The position numbers and the translations under genes are program-made. Positions 17,639-27,349 of a stretch of DNA of 64,000 bases are shown one piece after another. The notes below the pieces were generated by a model that saw only the letters and a program-made list of their open reading frames with translations, made no database searches and had not been told where the DNA came from. Position 1 is the first letter of the stretch; every line of letters begins with the position of its first letter. The DNA comes from AC-69 sp963751665 (GTDB lineage Bacteria; Actinomycetota; UBA4738; HRBIN12): positions 62,001 to 126,000 of the forward strand of contig CAVVVF010000004.1 of assembly GCA_963751665.1 (NCBI GenBank), written 5' to 3'.

Positions 17639-20186
17639 ATGGACTCTGGGGAGAGAACGCCGCTGAAGATCCACCCGGGGAGTCTGGCGCGAATCATCAG
17701 GTCGAACCTGCCTCGCGATGCAGGAAAGGTTCTCATCGTAGCGTTCGCCTATTACGCGGCTGCCCGTCTCGGGTTGCGGCTGGCATTGATCGAGAGGAAT
17801 GTCACGCCTCTTTGGCCCCCGACGGGTATCGCTCTCGTGGCCTTTCTCGTCTTCGGCCGGGGAGTGTGGCCCGGCGTCGCACTGGCCGCCTTCGCGGTAA
17901 ACCTGCCCATCAGCACGAACGGCCTCGCGGCCGCTGCGACTGCGGCCGGAAACACCCTCGCTCCGCTCGTCGCCGCGAGCCTGCTCGTCAGGGTCGGGCT
18001 TTCGCAGAGAGATCGACCGACTGTGGGACGCCGTTGACATCGTCTTCCTCGGCGCCCTCTTGAGCATGCTCATCAGCGCTTCGGTCGGAGCCGGCACCCT
18101 CGTGCTTTCCGGAGCCATTTCGGCCAATGGGTTCCCGGCCGCGTGGGCAGTGTGGTGGACGGGCGACGCTATGGGTGTTCTCGTCGTCGCGCCGTTCCTC
18201 CTCAGCCTGTTCCAGAGGCCGTGGAGCGGCTCGCTCCGGGAGCGCACCGAGGGGGCGGCGCTGCTCCTCCTCGTCGCCGTCGTGTCCTTCCTTGTGATGC
18301 ACACCGATCGTGGGCTGATGTTCCTCGTCATTCCGTTCCTGGGATGGACGGCCTGGCGCTTCCAGCAGCGTGGAGCGGCCCCTGCGGCGTTGATCGCGGC
18401 TGGGATCGCTTCCTGGGCGGCCGCTCACGGCTTGGGTCCGTTCCGACAGGGCACGCTGTTCGAGAAGATGATCACGCTCCAATCCTTCGATGCGACGGTC
18501 GCGTTCTCGTCGCTGTTCTTCGCGGCGTTGGTCACCGAGAGAATGCGCGCCCGCGAAGCACTGGAGCGCGCCGCTGCCGAACTGGAGGAGAGGGTCAGCC
18601 GGCGAACCGTTGAGCTCTCCGCCGCCAACGAACTGCTGAAACGCGAGATCGCCGAGCGGCACGAGAGCGATCGAAGACTGCGACAACGCGAGGGACAGCT
18701 GGCCGAGACTCAACAAGCGGCTCAGGTCGGAAGCTGGGAGTGGATGATCGCGGAGAACCGAGTGTCGTGGTCGGACGAGATGTACCGCATCCACGGATAT
18801 CTGCCACAGGAATTTACCCTCACGTTCGACAAGGCGGTGGAAAGGGTTGCAGAGGAGGATGTCGCTCGCATCCGCGCGAACGTGAAGGCGGCTCTCGAGA
18901 GAGGTCGAGATCAGGATCTGCCCGAGATCGAATACCGGATCGTTCGAGCCGATGGCGCCGAGCGCGTGTTGCTTGGAAAGGCCAAGCTCAGCGTCGGGGC
19001 GAACGGCCAACCGCTCCGGATGATCGGGACGGTTCAGGATGTCACGGAGAGCAAGATGGCCGAACGCGAGCACCGGATCGCGGAGACCTTGCAGCGGAGC
19101 CTCCTGCCCGACCGCCTCCCCGAGATTCCGGGTGTCTTGCTGGCGGCCCGCTACGTGCCGGCCTCCACCGACATGGAGATAGGCGGTGACTGGTATGACG
19201 TGGTGCAGCTCCCGGACGGACGGGTCGGGCTCGCGATCGGCGATGTCGCCGGGCACGGCCTGCGCGCCGCCTCGACCATGGGGCAGATGCGGATGGCACT
19301 GCGCGTCTGCGCGCTTGAGGAGCGATCGCCAACCCGAGTGGTGACTCGACTCCGTCATCTGGTCCGTGGGCAGCTCGACTCCGAGTTCGCGACGCTCGTC
19401 TATCTCGTATTCGATCCCGACTCGGGGACGGTGCGTTTCGCAAACGCGGGGCACCCACCACCACTGGTGGTCGAAGGAAAGGAAGGCGCTTCCTACCTTG
19501 AGGGTGGGCTCGGTCCTCCATTGGGAGCGGTCGGGTTCCCCGACCGCTACCTCGACGTCACGTACCATCTTGCCGCCGGCTCTACCCTCTTCCTCTTTAC
19601 CGATGGGCTCGTCGAGCGGCGCGGTGCCACGATCCGAGATGGGCTCGATCGGCTGAAGGCGTTGGTGGCTGCCTCCGACGAAGACCTCGAAGCGATGTGC
19701 GATCACCTCCTGCTCTCGATGGTGGAAGGCGATGTATCGGACGATGTGGCTCTGCTGGCACTCCGGCCCGTTCGCCTTGCGAGCGAACCATTGCTTCTTC
19801 GTTTGCCAGCGGAACCGTACGTGCTCGCATCCCTGCGCCAGACCCTGCGCCGCTGGCTCAAAGAGATCGAGGCCACTCCGCAAGTCGCGAACGACATCCT
19901 CATCGCCTGTGGCGAGGCATGCGCGAACGTGATCCAGCATGCCTATGGCGCCAAGGAAGGCCTTCTGGAGGTGGACCTCGTCTTGCTTGATGGAACGGTA
20001 GAGGTGACGATACGGGATCGCGGTACCTGGAGGCCCATTTCCGGAAGAGATGGGGGCCACGGAGAACGGCTGATGCGGGGGCTCATGGATTCGGTCGACG
20101 TGAACAGCGGGTCAGGGGGAACGATCGTGCAGATGAAGCGCCGACTTCAGACAGGACCCCATGGTGAGCGAGCTCGCGCGCGTTGA
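17639..20186 (+). CDS. Membrane-bound sensor: MASE1, PAS, PP2C (SpoIIE-type) phosphatase and RsbW-like HATPase domains; one frameshift
   Basis: About 848 residues in partner-switching architecture. Residues 30-300 form a MASE1-like multi-helix sensor (PLWPPTGIALVAFLVFG). A coiled linker is followed by PAS at about 365-470 (GSWEWMI...WSDEMYRIHGY), then a PP2C/SpoIIE phosphatase at about 480-710 with metal motifs GGDWYD and GDVAGHG, and a C-terminal HATPase_c_2 domain (ACGEACANVIQHAYG) like anti-sigma kinases. The frame changes once near 18000, where REIDRLWDAVDIVFLGALL restores continuity. ATG at 17639. It overlaps the downstream STAS gene by 26 bases. Phosphatase and kinase outputs in one chain suggest it controls an anti-sigma-antagonist cycle. 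Confidence 0.85.
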
Positions 20187-20538
20187 GGCAGAGCAGCGCG
20201 GCATCCTCTGTGTCATCCGTCTCTATGGAGAGGTCGATATCTCAAATGACAGAGAAGTGCTCTCTGCCATAGAGATGGCCGTGCCGCACAGCGCACTTAG
20301 GTTGATCGTGGATCTCACCCACACCACGTACCTCGACAGTGCCGGCCTGGCACTCCTCATGCGGCTTGCGGAAAGATTGCAGGTCAGGCGGCAACAGATG
20401 CTCATTGTTTCGCCTCGCGGGTCTCCCGTCCGCACGGTGCTCGAACTCACCGGTTTGCCGGCCGTGGTCCCCTTGGAAGCTCGACTCGAGGACGCTGTGA
20501 GACAGAGCGAGCAGGGGGTTCGTGACGATGGGACGTGA
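20161..20538 (+). CDS. STAS-domain anti-sigma factor antagonist
   Basis: 125-residue SpoIIAA/RsbV-like protein. The phosphorylatable Ser is Ser60 in TTYLDSAGLALLMRLAE. The N-terminal strand is CVIRLYGEVDISN. In the family, the unphosphorylated form binds the anti-sigma kinase and frees sigma factor. A PP2C phosphatase removes the phosphate. The upstream gene encodes both a PP2C and an HATPase domain and overlaps this gene by 26 bases, so the two are almost certainly partners. Codon use is visibly less GC-rich than in the flanking chromosome. Target sigma factor not in the window. Confidence 0.88.
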   Translation: MVSELARVEAEQRGILCVIRLYGEVDISNDREVLSAIEMAVPHSALRLIVDLTHTTYLDSAGLALLMRLAERLQVRRQQMLIVSPRGSPVRTVLELTGLPAVVPLEARLEDAVRQSEQGVRDDGT

Positions 20539-20609
20539 CTATCAGGGACCGTTCGGCATCCACCAACCACGGTCTGCGTTTTTCCGAACTTCACTTTGCC
20601 GCCGGGCCA

Positions 20610-21356
20610 TCAGGAGTCGATCTGAATCCCTGGGATCGGGGATGGGAGCCCAACCTCGATGACACGCTGAAGCACCTCAGAGGGGGTTCTCAGAACCAGG
20701 GGTGAAAGGCCGAGCTCCGAGGCCAATGCGGCCAGCTGAAGGATCATGGCCAATCCCTTGCTGTCGATGAAGGTCAGGCCCGAGACATCCAGTGTCAATC
20801 TCTCCCCGGTTCGAAGCTCCGCTTGGAGGTGACGACGAACCGCTTCGACGTTCATCAGATCGAGTTCGCCGGAAAGACGGAAGGAACCGGGTTGTCCCGT
20901 CCCGACCAACTCCAAGTTCTTCAGGTGGGCCAGATCGATGGACAGCTCGACGTTGATGGTCCGTAGCGTCCTTTGCCACAGGGTGACCAGGTCTGTTGGC
21001 GTTTGCGGGACACGAAGCCCCCTGAGAGCCAGGGCCTCGAGCCACTCCCGACGCCTTCTCCAATAGTCCAGCCATTGGTCCCACGCCTCGGGATCGGCGC
21101 TCAGCTCAGGGGAGATCTCCGTCGTGCCTTCCGCGAGAGCTTGCCTGGCATGTTGCTCGAGTAGGCGAACGTGCTCTGGCACGATCGATCTGACTCCGTG
21201 GCCAAGAGCTTGACCATCGTCCTCCCCGGCCGCCATTGCCCGTGCCATGTCCGAACCGAGAAGCTCTTCGACCTCTCGCCACCAGGTCACCCAAGCGAGA
21301 TACGCCTGTGGCGACGCTGTGGGCAGATGGATGGTCAGCTTGGCCATTCTCGACAT
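20610..21356 (-). CDS. STAS-domain protein with N-terminal helical region
   Basis: 248 residues from ATG at 21356 (MSRMAKLTIHLP). An upstream in-frame GTG exists but the extension looks non-coding. The first 150 residues are helical and Trp-rich (LAWVTWWREVEELLG, DQWLDYWRRRREWLE). The C-terminal 100 are a STAS domain (FRLSGELDLMNVEAV...LTFIDSKGLAMILQLAA), where Ser in IDSKG aligns with the phosphorylation site. It converges with the STAS gene at 20161, and is likely a second element of the same partner-switching circuit, with the helical part acting as sensor or dimerisation region. Not a family I can name. Confidence 0.75.
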   Translation of the reverse strand: MSRMAKLTIHLPTASPQAYLAWVTWWREVEELLGSDMARAMAAGEDDGQALGHGVRSIVPEHVRLLEQHARQALAEGTTEISPELSADPEAWDQWLDYWRRRREWLEALALRGLRVPQTPTDLVTLWQRTLRTINVELSIDLAHLKNLELVGTGQPGSFRLSGELDLMNVEAVRRHLQAELRTGERLTLDVSGLTFIDSKGLAMILQLAALASELGLSPLVLRTPSEVLQRVIEVGLPSPIPGIQIDS

Positions 21357-21920
21357 CGGACGGTACTCCGCCTTTCGGGACGGGAGCAAGCCGAGCTGCG
21401 GCTCGCAGCGAACCACGAAGACGGCTCGCGGTCACCCGATGCTTGTTGGCTCCCGACATTGGAAGGCTTCGGCGTGACTGCTCGAAGGGTCCTCATCGGT
21501 ACAGGCATCGGCGATTTCTTTCGGGCTGTAGCGATTCCTTCAGGAGAAGACTCCCAACCGGGCGCTCATTGCCGGGTCCTGCGGGGGAGTCCGCTGGACC
21601 GGGGCGCTGTCTCTGATCCCGCATGGCTCGCCCTCTGCTGGGCCTTCGTGACCTTCGTTGCTGTGGCCTGCAGGTCTTCCCAGCCCGTGTCGGAAGAGCC
21701 GCGGGCCACCAAGACGTGTCGTGGCTGACCCTGACCTTCTACGTCTCGGCTCTTGGGTCAGTGTGGTCCTCGTCGCCTGGCGACTCAGGAGGGGGGAGGG
21801 CGAGCCGATCGTGGCTGGATCAACGCTTACGCGACCGCGATTAGATCGCTTGATCGTCCGAGAACGCGTGGATGAAATCCCGTTCAGGCGCCTTCGCGGC
21901 TCCGGCCCGAGACCGCGCCC
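21357..21920. other. 564-base region without a supported gene
   Basis: It carries the upstream region of the leftward STAS gene and the 3' flank of the next leftward gene. A possible small membrane-protein remnant lies at about 21714-21845 (SWLTLTFYVSALGSV in one frame, VLVAWRLRRGEGE in the next), which would need a frameshift. I see no firm start, so it is not called. Confidence 0.5.
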
Positions 21921-22730
21921 TCAATATGTCACGCTGGCCAGCTGAAATTCCTCGTGATGGCCCTTGACCACCCGCTCCTCGACCTCGCCGAGACCCGGGG
22001 CATAATACTTCTGCTCGGTCTGTGGCTCGAGGGGGCTGCGCTCGCTCGTGACCAGAACGCCGGTGAACCGGCCGTACGGCACCTTCACGCTTCCGTTGAG
22101 GCCGAGAACGCGCGCCTCGTCTAGAGCCTCGCCGGGCGGGTAGTACTCCTGCCGGTAGGCGTCGCCCGGCTGCGGGTTGCCCGGCATGATGATCCCCGGC
22201 TGGGCGCCGTTCACGCCGGACTGCCACGAATCGCTCGCCTTGACGAAGTGGCCGTGCTTCAGTTCGAGGGAATCCTCGCCCATGTACCAGACGTTGCCCT
22301 GCCTGTCCTGCGCATACCAGTCAAAGGTTCGCTCGACCGGGGCCCCATGCTCGAACACCGTGTCCCGGACAACGGTGCACGTTACGCCGAGGATCTGCTT
22401 CGTCTGGTGGGTCACGACCTCGTCGTCTGTCTGCCGGGTCGTTCCCCGGACACCCTCGTAGTGGAAGGCCGTGCCCGGCCTTAGGGGCCAGTAGGGGTTG
22501 TCGATCGTGGCGACGAAGTTCTCGGGGTCGATCGAGGGGGAGTACTTCCCATGTATTGGCGCCAGGCTCGACGCCGAGGACGATGCCGGGCTCGTCGACG
22601 ATGCTGCACTCGATGGCGAGGTGCCCGAGCCGCCCGATGAGATGCAATCCGTGCTGAGGACGGTGAGCAGGCCGAAGGCGACCATGGAGACCAATGCCGC
22701 TGGTGAGATCCGCCTGTATCGTTCCGCCAT
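21921..22730 (-). CDS. Secreted protein of unknown function
   Basis: 269 residues from the ATG at 22730, with GGAGGAAG just upstream. N-terminal signal: MAERYRRISPAALVSMVAFGLLTVL, then a Ser/Thr/Gly-rich linker (SGTSPSSAASSTSPASSSAS) and a globular domain with FVATIDNPYWPLRPGTAFHYEG, DWYAQDRQGNVWYMGED and YAPGLGEVEER. A Cys at about residue 29 follows LSTD, which is a poor lipobox because of the Asp. The globular part resembles uncharacterised secreted proteins I have seen in Actinomycetota. No catalytic motif is obvious. Lies inside the proposed tRNA-Lys island. Confidence 0.75.
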   Translation of the reverse strand: MAERYRRISPAALVSMVAFGLLTVLSTDCISSGGSGTSPSSAASSTSPASSSASSLAPIHGKYSPSIDPENFVATIDNPYWPLRPGTAFHYEGVRGTTRQTDDEVVTHQTKQILGVTCTVVRDTVFEHGAPVERTFDWYAQDRQGNVWYMGEDSLELKHGHFVKASDSWQSGVNGAQPGIIMPGNPQPGDAYRQEYYPPGEALDEARVLGLNGSVKVPYGRFTGVLVTSERSPLEPQTEQKYYAPGLGEVEERVVKGHHEEFQLASVTY

Positions 22731-23037
22731 CACTTCCTCCAATGCGTCGGATGCTCGCGGCCAAGCGCGCCAACCACCCAGTTTTGTGCCGGCAGGTTCT
22801 TCGTTCCCGAGGAAGCTCCGTTGGGTACAGCCGCGACGAGCTGCACTACAACCTCAGCGACGGCCCGACCAAGGCGCTCGCTGCGCTTGAAGAGACCAGC
22901 AGTTCGGGCAGATCTGCACGCGAGCACTGTACGGGCCGCCCTGGGGCCAGTTCTACCTCGTCCGGAAGAGTAGACCGCAAAATCCGAGGGGCGCCGGACG
23001 GCGCCCCTCGGAGTTGGATGTGTCCCGGTCCGTTGCG
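22731..23037. other. Intergenic region with terminator
   Basis: 307 bases between two leftward secreted-protein genes. It holds the 26-bp-spanning hairpin at 22984-23011 and the promoter region of the gene ending at 21921. No coding sequence is supported. Confidence 0.6.
22984..23011 (-). terminator. Hairpin terminator
   Basis: CCGAGGGGCGCCG (22984-22996) pairs with CGGCGCCCCTCGG (22999-23011), a perfect 13-bp stem, 26 bases past the stop of the secreted gene ending at 23038. Confidence 0.75.
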
Positions 23038-24018
23038 TCAGTGCACCTTTGGGTCTGCGGACGGCACTCTGATCGAAATCACGATCTTGTCGGGATTGGT
23101 CGATGGCAAGGTCCGGAACTGCTCGGACACGCACGGCGGGTCGCGAGTGGTCCCGTCCGCCGTGTTGAAGCAGGGGCGAAGCACAGACCCGGTGGTCGCC
23201 GAGGGATCCGTGGCGTAGCAGATCAAATACCACGAGGAGTCGGCCGTGCCGGCGTCGAACGTGAAGGTGAATGTCTTCACGGTCGAGGACGTGACACCGC
23301 TGGGATCGATGTTGATCACATCCGGCAGGTGGTAGCTGCTCCACTGCGCGTTGTCACAGGTCAACGTGCCTCCGAAGTTGACCGCGACCGTCCCGTCGAA
23401 GTTGTTACCGGTCACCGTCGTCCCGTTCGGGCCTGTGATCGAGTCTCCGCTGTGCAACTGGCAGCCGGTGATGGTGATGGTGGGCTGCGGGGGCTGTATC
23501 ACGAAGGCATCCGTGCCGGGGGTGGGGGTCGACCCCCACGCCGACGTGGTGAACGTCTTCGTCCCGGTTGCACAGGTCGAAGGCGTCGCGCTGAACGTAA
23601 TGTTGAGCACCTCGCCCGGCTGCAGCTTGTCCGACCCGGTGGTCGCGTAGGCCTGGATCGTCCCTGAGCCGGCGTCATAGCTCACAGTCCAGTTCCGGTT
23701 CTGGGGAGAGCTTGCCGTGACCGAGGTGATTGGCCTGAACTCCGAGGGGACCGAGATCTGGATCGTCCCCAGGCCGATCGTGCTGGCGGCCGTACAAGGA
23801 GCGGCGGTGGCGGTCCCACAGTTCTGGACCGTTTCCGTCCACGAGCCTGATACCTGTCCGACGGCGGTGGTTGGATTCATCGAGGCCTTGAACTGCTTGA
23901 CGGCTGCCCTCGCAATGCTCACCTCCGGCGCGGCAACCACCGCCGCGATCAAAAGGATGGACGCAGCGACGAGCGCCAGTCGCACTCGCGGCGAGCTATA
24001 TGGCCTCAGCACGGACAT
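23038..24018 (-). CDS. Secreted beta-rich protein, ARAAVK family copy 1
   Basis: 326 residues from the ATG at 24018, with AAAGGGGAT upstream. Signal peptide ends in SIARA before AVKQF. The mature protein is Thr/Ser-rich and beta-predicted with paired Cys (VQNCGTATAAPCTAASTIGLG, CQLHSGDSITG, SWYLICYATDP, PPCVSEQFRTLP) and ends NPDKIVISIRVP. It is clearly paralogous to the product of 33693-34787: the same ARAAVK junction, NCGT.APCTA.STIGLG, SSWYLIC and the CVSEQ.RTLP...NPDKIVISI ending. I do not recognise the family. The Cys pattern suggests disulfides in an extracellular beta-sandwich. This copy lies inside the island, the other outside. Confidence 0.8.
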   Translation of the reverse strand: MSVLRPYSSPRVRLALVAASILLIAAVVAAPEVSIARAAVKQFKASMNPTTAVGQVSGSWTETVQNCGTATAAPCTAASTIGLGTIQISVPSEFRPITSVTASSPQNRNWTVSYDAGSGTIQAYATTGSDKLQPGEVLNITFSATPSTCATGTKTFTTSAWGSTPTPGTDAFVIQPPQPTITITGCQLHSGDSITGPNGTTVTGNNFDGTVAVNFGGTLTCDNAQWSSYHLPDVINIDPSGVTSSTVKTFTFTFDAGTADSSWYLICYATDPSATTGSVLRPCFNTADGTTRDPPCVSEQFRTLPSTNPDKIVISIRVPSADPKVH

Positions 24019-24303
24019 GTTCTTATCCCCTTTCTGATCGGGGCATGGGTCGTCCTCGGTGACTAGGCAGCATCCCCCCTTCGGTGGTCGCGTGTCAATA
24101 GGATTCCCTACGTCATTAGCAGTAGATGCAATCATCAGGCCTGGCCACCGTTATGGCGCGATGCGTCTGTGCCTTCGCCTTCGCCGAATGAGCGACGCGA
24201 GGTAGCGTCCGAGCGTCGGTCCGGAGGAGGCGACTCGTCGTGGCGACGTCCCCGGTAGTCCGGGCCGGACGCGATCGTGTGATCGGGTCGGGAGGTCGAG
24301 CGG

Positions 24304-24470
24304 ATGCGAACCGTTGCGTACGTCGGTTGGGCCGTGATCATCGGAGCGCTCCGCGTCTGGCAGGGTCTCGGGCTCGCCAAAGGACCCGAGTGGCCGACGC
24401 CGTCGAGCATGTTCCGAGCGTTCATGCGGCCCTCGCTCGGCAGGTTCTTGCTCTTCGGGATGTGGCTGAT
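24304..24470 (+). pseudogene. Truncated small membrane protein (DUF6186-like)
   Basis: From the ATG at 24304 (GGGAGG upstream) the product begins MRTVAYVGWAVIIGALRVWQ and continues through EWPTPSSMFRAFMRPSLGRFLLFGMWL, matching the intact gene at 36487 position by position. It then diverges where the intact copy has WLGWHLFIRG, and runs on in unrelated sequence. The 3' end appears to have been replaced by the integrase module. Confidence 0.65.
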
Positions 24471-24519
24471 GCCTAATGCTGGCTCGCGACTCAGAGCAAG
24501 CGGCCTGCTGCCGAGTTGG

Positions 24520-24619
24520 CGGAGCGGAACGAAGTCCCGGTCACACCGCTCATCGCTGGGTGAAAGAAGCACGGCGCCGTGGGTCTCTAGGTCCGGGTCG
24601 ACCAGAAGGTGGCGGTTAG
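24520..24619 (+). pseudogene. Remnant of a helix-turn-helix (excisionase-like) gene
   Basis: The in-frame stretch HTAHRWVKEARRRGSLGPGRP ends at TAG 24617-24619, directly abutting the integrase GTG. It resembles the C-terminal half of the small HTH proteins that precede actinobacterial phage-type integrases. No N-terminal half or start is recognisable. Confidence 0.35.
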
Positions 24620-25465
24620 GTGGCTTTCGTGGAGCGGCGTGGGAGGGACACGTGGCGAGCGCGGCATCGAGGACCCGATGGACGGGAGCGCTCGAAGACC
24701 TTCCAGCGCAAGCTCGACACAGAGCGCTTCTTGACGACCGTGGAGGCATCGAAGCTGCGGGGGGACTGCTGGATCGATCCTGGGGCAGGAAAGATGAGAT
24801 TGGCTGCTTTCGCTGATGAATGGATGGCGACTGTGGGGGGCACTTGCGGCCGACCACGCGATATCGGTATGAGAGCCTGCAGCGGGTGCACATCCTGCCC
24901 GCCTTCGGGGACTTCCACTCTCAACGATCCGGCTGCCTGACGTTCAGTCCTTCGTCTCGAGCATGAAGAACCACGGTCTGTCGGCCACCACGACTCGACA
25001 CGCGCATACGTGCATTTGTCTGAGGTGTGTTTAGGGCTGCCCAACGGGACGGACGAAATGCCCGGAACCCATCGGGCCGGTGTTGTGCGCCACCACGCCG
25101 TCGGCGGGAGCGGAGGAGTTCGTAGGCGCTGCGCAGGTCTGGGCCCTGGCCGAACCCATCGCACCCAGGTATCGAGCCCTTGTGCTCACGTGAGCTATGC
25201 GGCCCTCAGGTGGGGGGAGATGGCTGCGCTGAAGGTTCCGCGACTCGGCTGGTCGAACGACGCCTCGACGTGGTCGAGAGTATGAGCGAGGTCGGCGATC
25301 AGCTCGTGTGGGGACCGCCGAAGACCGGCGGTCGTACTGTCTCGATCCCAGCGTCGTTGGCCGACGAAATCGCGCTCCACCTGTCTACGTTCGCAGGTGG
25401 CAACCACGACCTCGTCTTTACATCACCGGTTGGCGGACCGCTCCGATGCCAATTTCTACCGTCGT
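24620..25465 (+). pseudogene. Tyrosine recombinase (phage-type integrase), decayed and truncated
   Basis: N-terminal arm-binding domain is intact: MAFVERRGRDTWRARHRGPDGRERSK, then FLTTVEASKLRG. After about residue 75 the reading frame breaks repeatedly. Later pieces are recognisable in order: RVHILPAFGDF, an Ala-rich core, ALAEPIAPRYRALVLT, GEMAALKVPRL, VVESMSEVGDQLVWGPPKTG, TVSIPASLADEIALHL, HDLVFTSPVGGPLR and NFYRRQW. The catalytic HxxR and Tyr are missing because the gene stops at the junction with the IS481 fragment near 25460. It would have been the integrase of the tRNA-Lys island. No longer functional. Confidence 0.75.
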
Positions 25466-26125
25466 CAATGGCGACCCGCAGCTGGACCCCATCGACGAGG
25501 CGCACGCCGACCATGACGTCGATCTGCCACAGCTCCATGGGGCGTTGCCGCTCCCAGCGCTTGTAGTCCTGCAGCCGGCGCCTGCGGGGCTTGGGAGCGA
25601 TGAGGCGATGCCGCACCAGGCAGCGGTAGATGGCCGAGCGGGATGGAGGCAGCTCGAGCTCGCGCGGAGCTTGCTGAGGATCGTGCGGGGGCCCCACCCG
25701 GGGTTGGTTCGCCTCAGCGCCACGATGCGGGCCTCCACCTCGGGCGGGATCTGGTGGGGGCAGCGATCGGGCTTCGAGCTGCGATCCGCAAGAGCACCCA
25801 GTCCCCCTGCGGCGTACCGAGTGAGCCAGCGGTGAACGGTCCTGCGGTCGACCCCGTAGCGGCTGGCGACGTCGGTGATGGTGGCGCCTATGTCGAGCGC
25901 CTCTCTCACCGCCAGGTAGCGCTGCTCAACCACCGAAAGCTCCGCAAGCATCGCCGGATCCTCCTTGGCTCGGTTGAGGCCAAGTGAAGATCAGTGGGTG
26001 GCCGCAGTTCGTGGTTTCGGTGAGACACAGGTACCGAAGCCACCGTCGCTCAGGACCCGAGGCCGGGTCGGCAACTGAGACACACGTCCCGGAGCCGATG
26101 TGGGACAGAGGTGCCGAAACTCCAC
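25455..26125 (-). mobile_element. IS481-family element, truncated at its 3' end
   Basis: The transposase N-terminus begins at 25951 (MLAELSVVEQRYLAVREAL) with an HTH (ITDVASRYGVDRRTVHRWLTRYAAGG), changes frame near 25640, and continues SAIYRCLVRHRLI and RPMELWQIDVMVGVRLVDG, carrying the first catalytic Asp. It ends at IDDGRN, so the second Asp and the Glu are gone. Upstream, three imperfect repeats at about 26022, 26076 and 26101 (GAGACACAGGTACCGAAGCC and variants) look like transposase-binding sites at the element end, which closes with CCACA near 26124. The missing end is fused to the integrase remnant. Confidence 0.7.
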
Positions 26126-26218
26126 ACTCTCGCGTGCGGCCTGGATGCGGCCTGAGCGAGGCCCAGCGCTCGTCGGGATGCGCATGGCGCGAGGGAAATA
26201 GGCCATCTACCTGCGGCT

Positions 26219-26232
26219 TTGTCGGTGGGCCG
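26219..26232. repeat. Target-site duplication, left copy
   Basis: TTGTCGGTGGGCCG here equals 27336-27349, immediately outside a TGT...ACA-bounded IS481-family element. The right copy overlaps the last bases of tRNA-Lys. Confidence 0.7.
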
Positions 26233-27335
26233 TGTCAAGCTCCGCCTGACGCTTGACGGTTCATGTTCGGTTGACGCTTGACGTTCAACCCGTCGGCGCG
26301 GACCTTCCGGACGGGCCCACTGCGCTCCCGAGCGACGGTCTTGATCAAGTGATTCTTGCTCCAGACCTGGATCACGGTCTCTTCGACGAAGACGTCCACG
26401 AGCTCGGCCTTGTAGGCGTTGCCGACCGAGAAGAGCTGGTTGTCGACCGAGACGTAGCCGTTGGAACCGACCCGGCGCAGCACCCACTGACCGCGGTGAT
26501 CTTCGGCCGGATCGACGGGGATCGAGGCACCGTCGACCGAGATCGGCGCGAGCCGAAAGCGCTCGACCGGCGTCGCCATCTCGAGCGCTTGGTGGGGGCG
26601 TTTGGTGTTGTAGTCGGCCACCCAGGCATCCAGCTCGGCCTGCGCCGCTTCGAGCGAGGGGAAGGCACGATCAAGGAGGAACTCCCGGCGCAGGCTCTGA
26701 TGGAACCGCTCGATCTTGCCGGTGGTGGTAGGCGAGCGGACGGCGGTGTGGCGGTGCGACTCGGTCGCTCCCGCTCCCAGCGTCGGAACTCCTCTCGTCG
26801 CTTCCTCCGTCGACGGAGCTCGTCAGGCACCGATAGATGGCAGAGCGCGACGGGACAGGATCGATGCCCGACCTCGCGAGCTGGTGCTCGATCCGGCGCG
26901 GGCCCCACCCGGGGTGCTCCCGGCGCAGCTCGCACACGAGCGCCTCGGTCTCGGGAGCTGTCTGGTGCGGACACGTGCTCGGTCGATGGGACCGATCGGC
27001 GAGGGCGGCGAGGCCGCCTCGCTCGTAGCGGGCGATCCAGGCGTGGACGCTCTGGCGCGAGACGCCTAAACGCCGAGCGACCTCGACCACCTTCCAGCCG
27101 TCTTGTTCGACCGCGAGCACGGCCTGATACCGCTGTTCCATGACGCTCAGCTCCACCAGCACGGCCGACCTCCCTGCCTCGATGGACCGAGACAAGGAGA
27201 CGCAGCAGGCGGGCAGCGTCAAGCATCAACCGAAGCCATCGTCAAGGATCAGCCGGATCCGGTGTCAAGGATCAGCCGGAACGGTGTCAAACCTCAGGTG
27301 ACGCCGGAACGTCGAGCATCACCCGAAACACGACA
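26233..27335 (-). mobile_element. IS481-family element with internal deletion, 14-bp target duplication
   Basis: 1103 bp, beginning TGTCAAGC and ending ACGACA. The ends are imperfect inverted repeats (TGTC, then after ten bases TGACGCTTGACG against TGATGCTCGACG). Inside the right end, GTCAAGGATCAGCCGGA occurs twice, like transposase-binding repeats. The transposase (26235-27162, GTG start) has its N-terminal HTH (VVEVARRLGVSRQSVHAWIARYERGG) and its C-terminal part (GKIERFHQSLRREFLLD through a GYVSVDNQLFSVGNAYK domain to NVKRQ). The catalytic core between SAIYRCL...RRWERER and the SHRHTAVRSPTTT motif is deleted, so the element cannot move by itself. Confidence 0.75.
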
Positions 27336-27349
27336 TTGTCGGTGGGCCG
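27336..27349. repeat. Target-site duplication, right copy
   Basis: TTGTCGGTGGGCCG. Its last six bases are the 3' acceptor strand of tRNA-Lys, so the insertion left the tRNA intact. Confidence 0.7.

Noticed and set aside
17988..20060. Long leftward frame opposite the MASE1-PP2C gene
   Set aside because: Shadow of a well-supported protein on the plus strand, no recognisable domain.
21714..21845. Small membrane protein gene
   Set aside because: It needs a frameshift in a short stretch, and neither start nor end is convincing.
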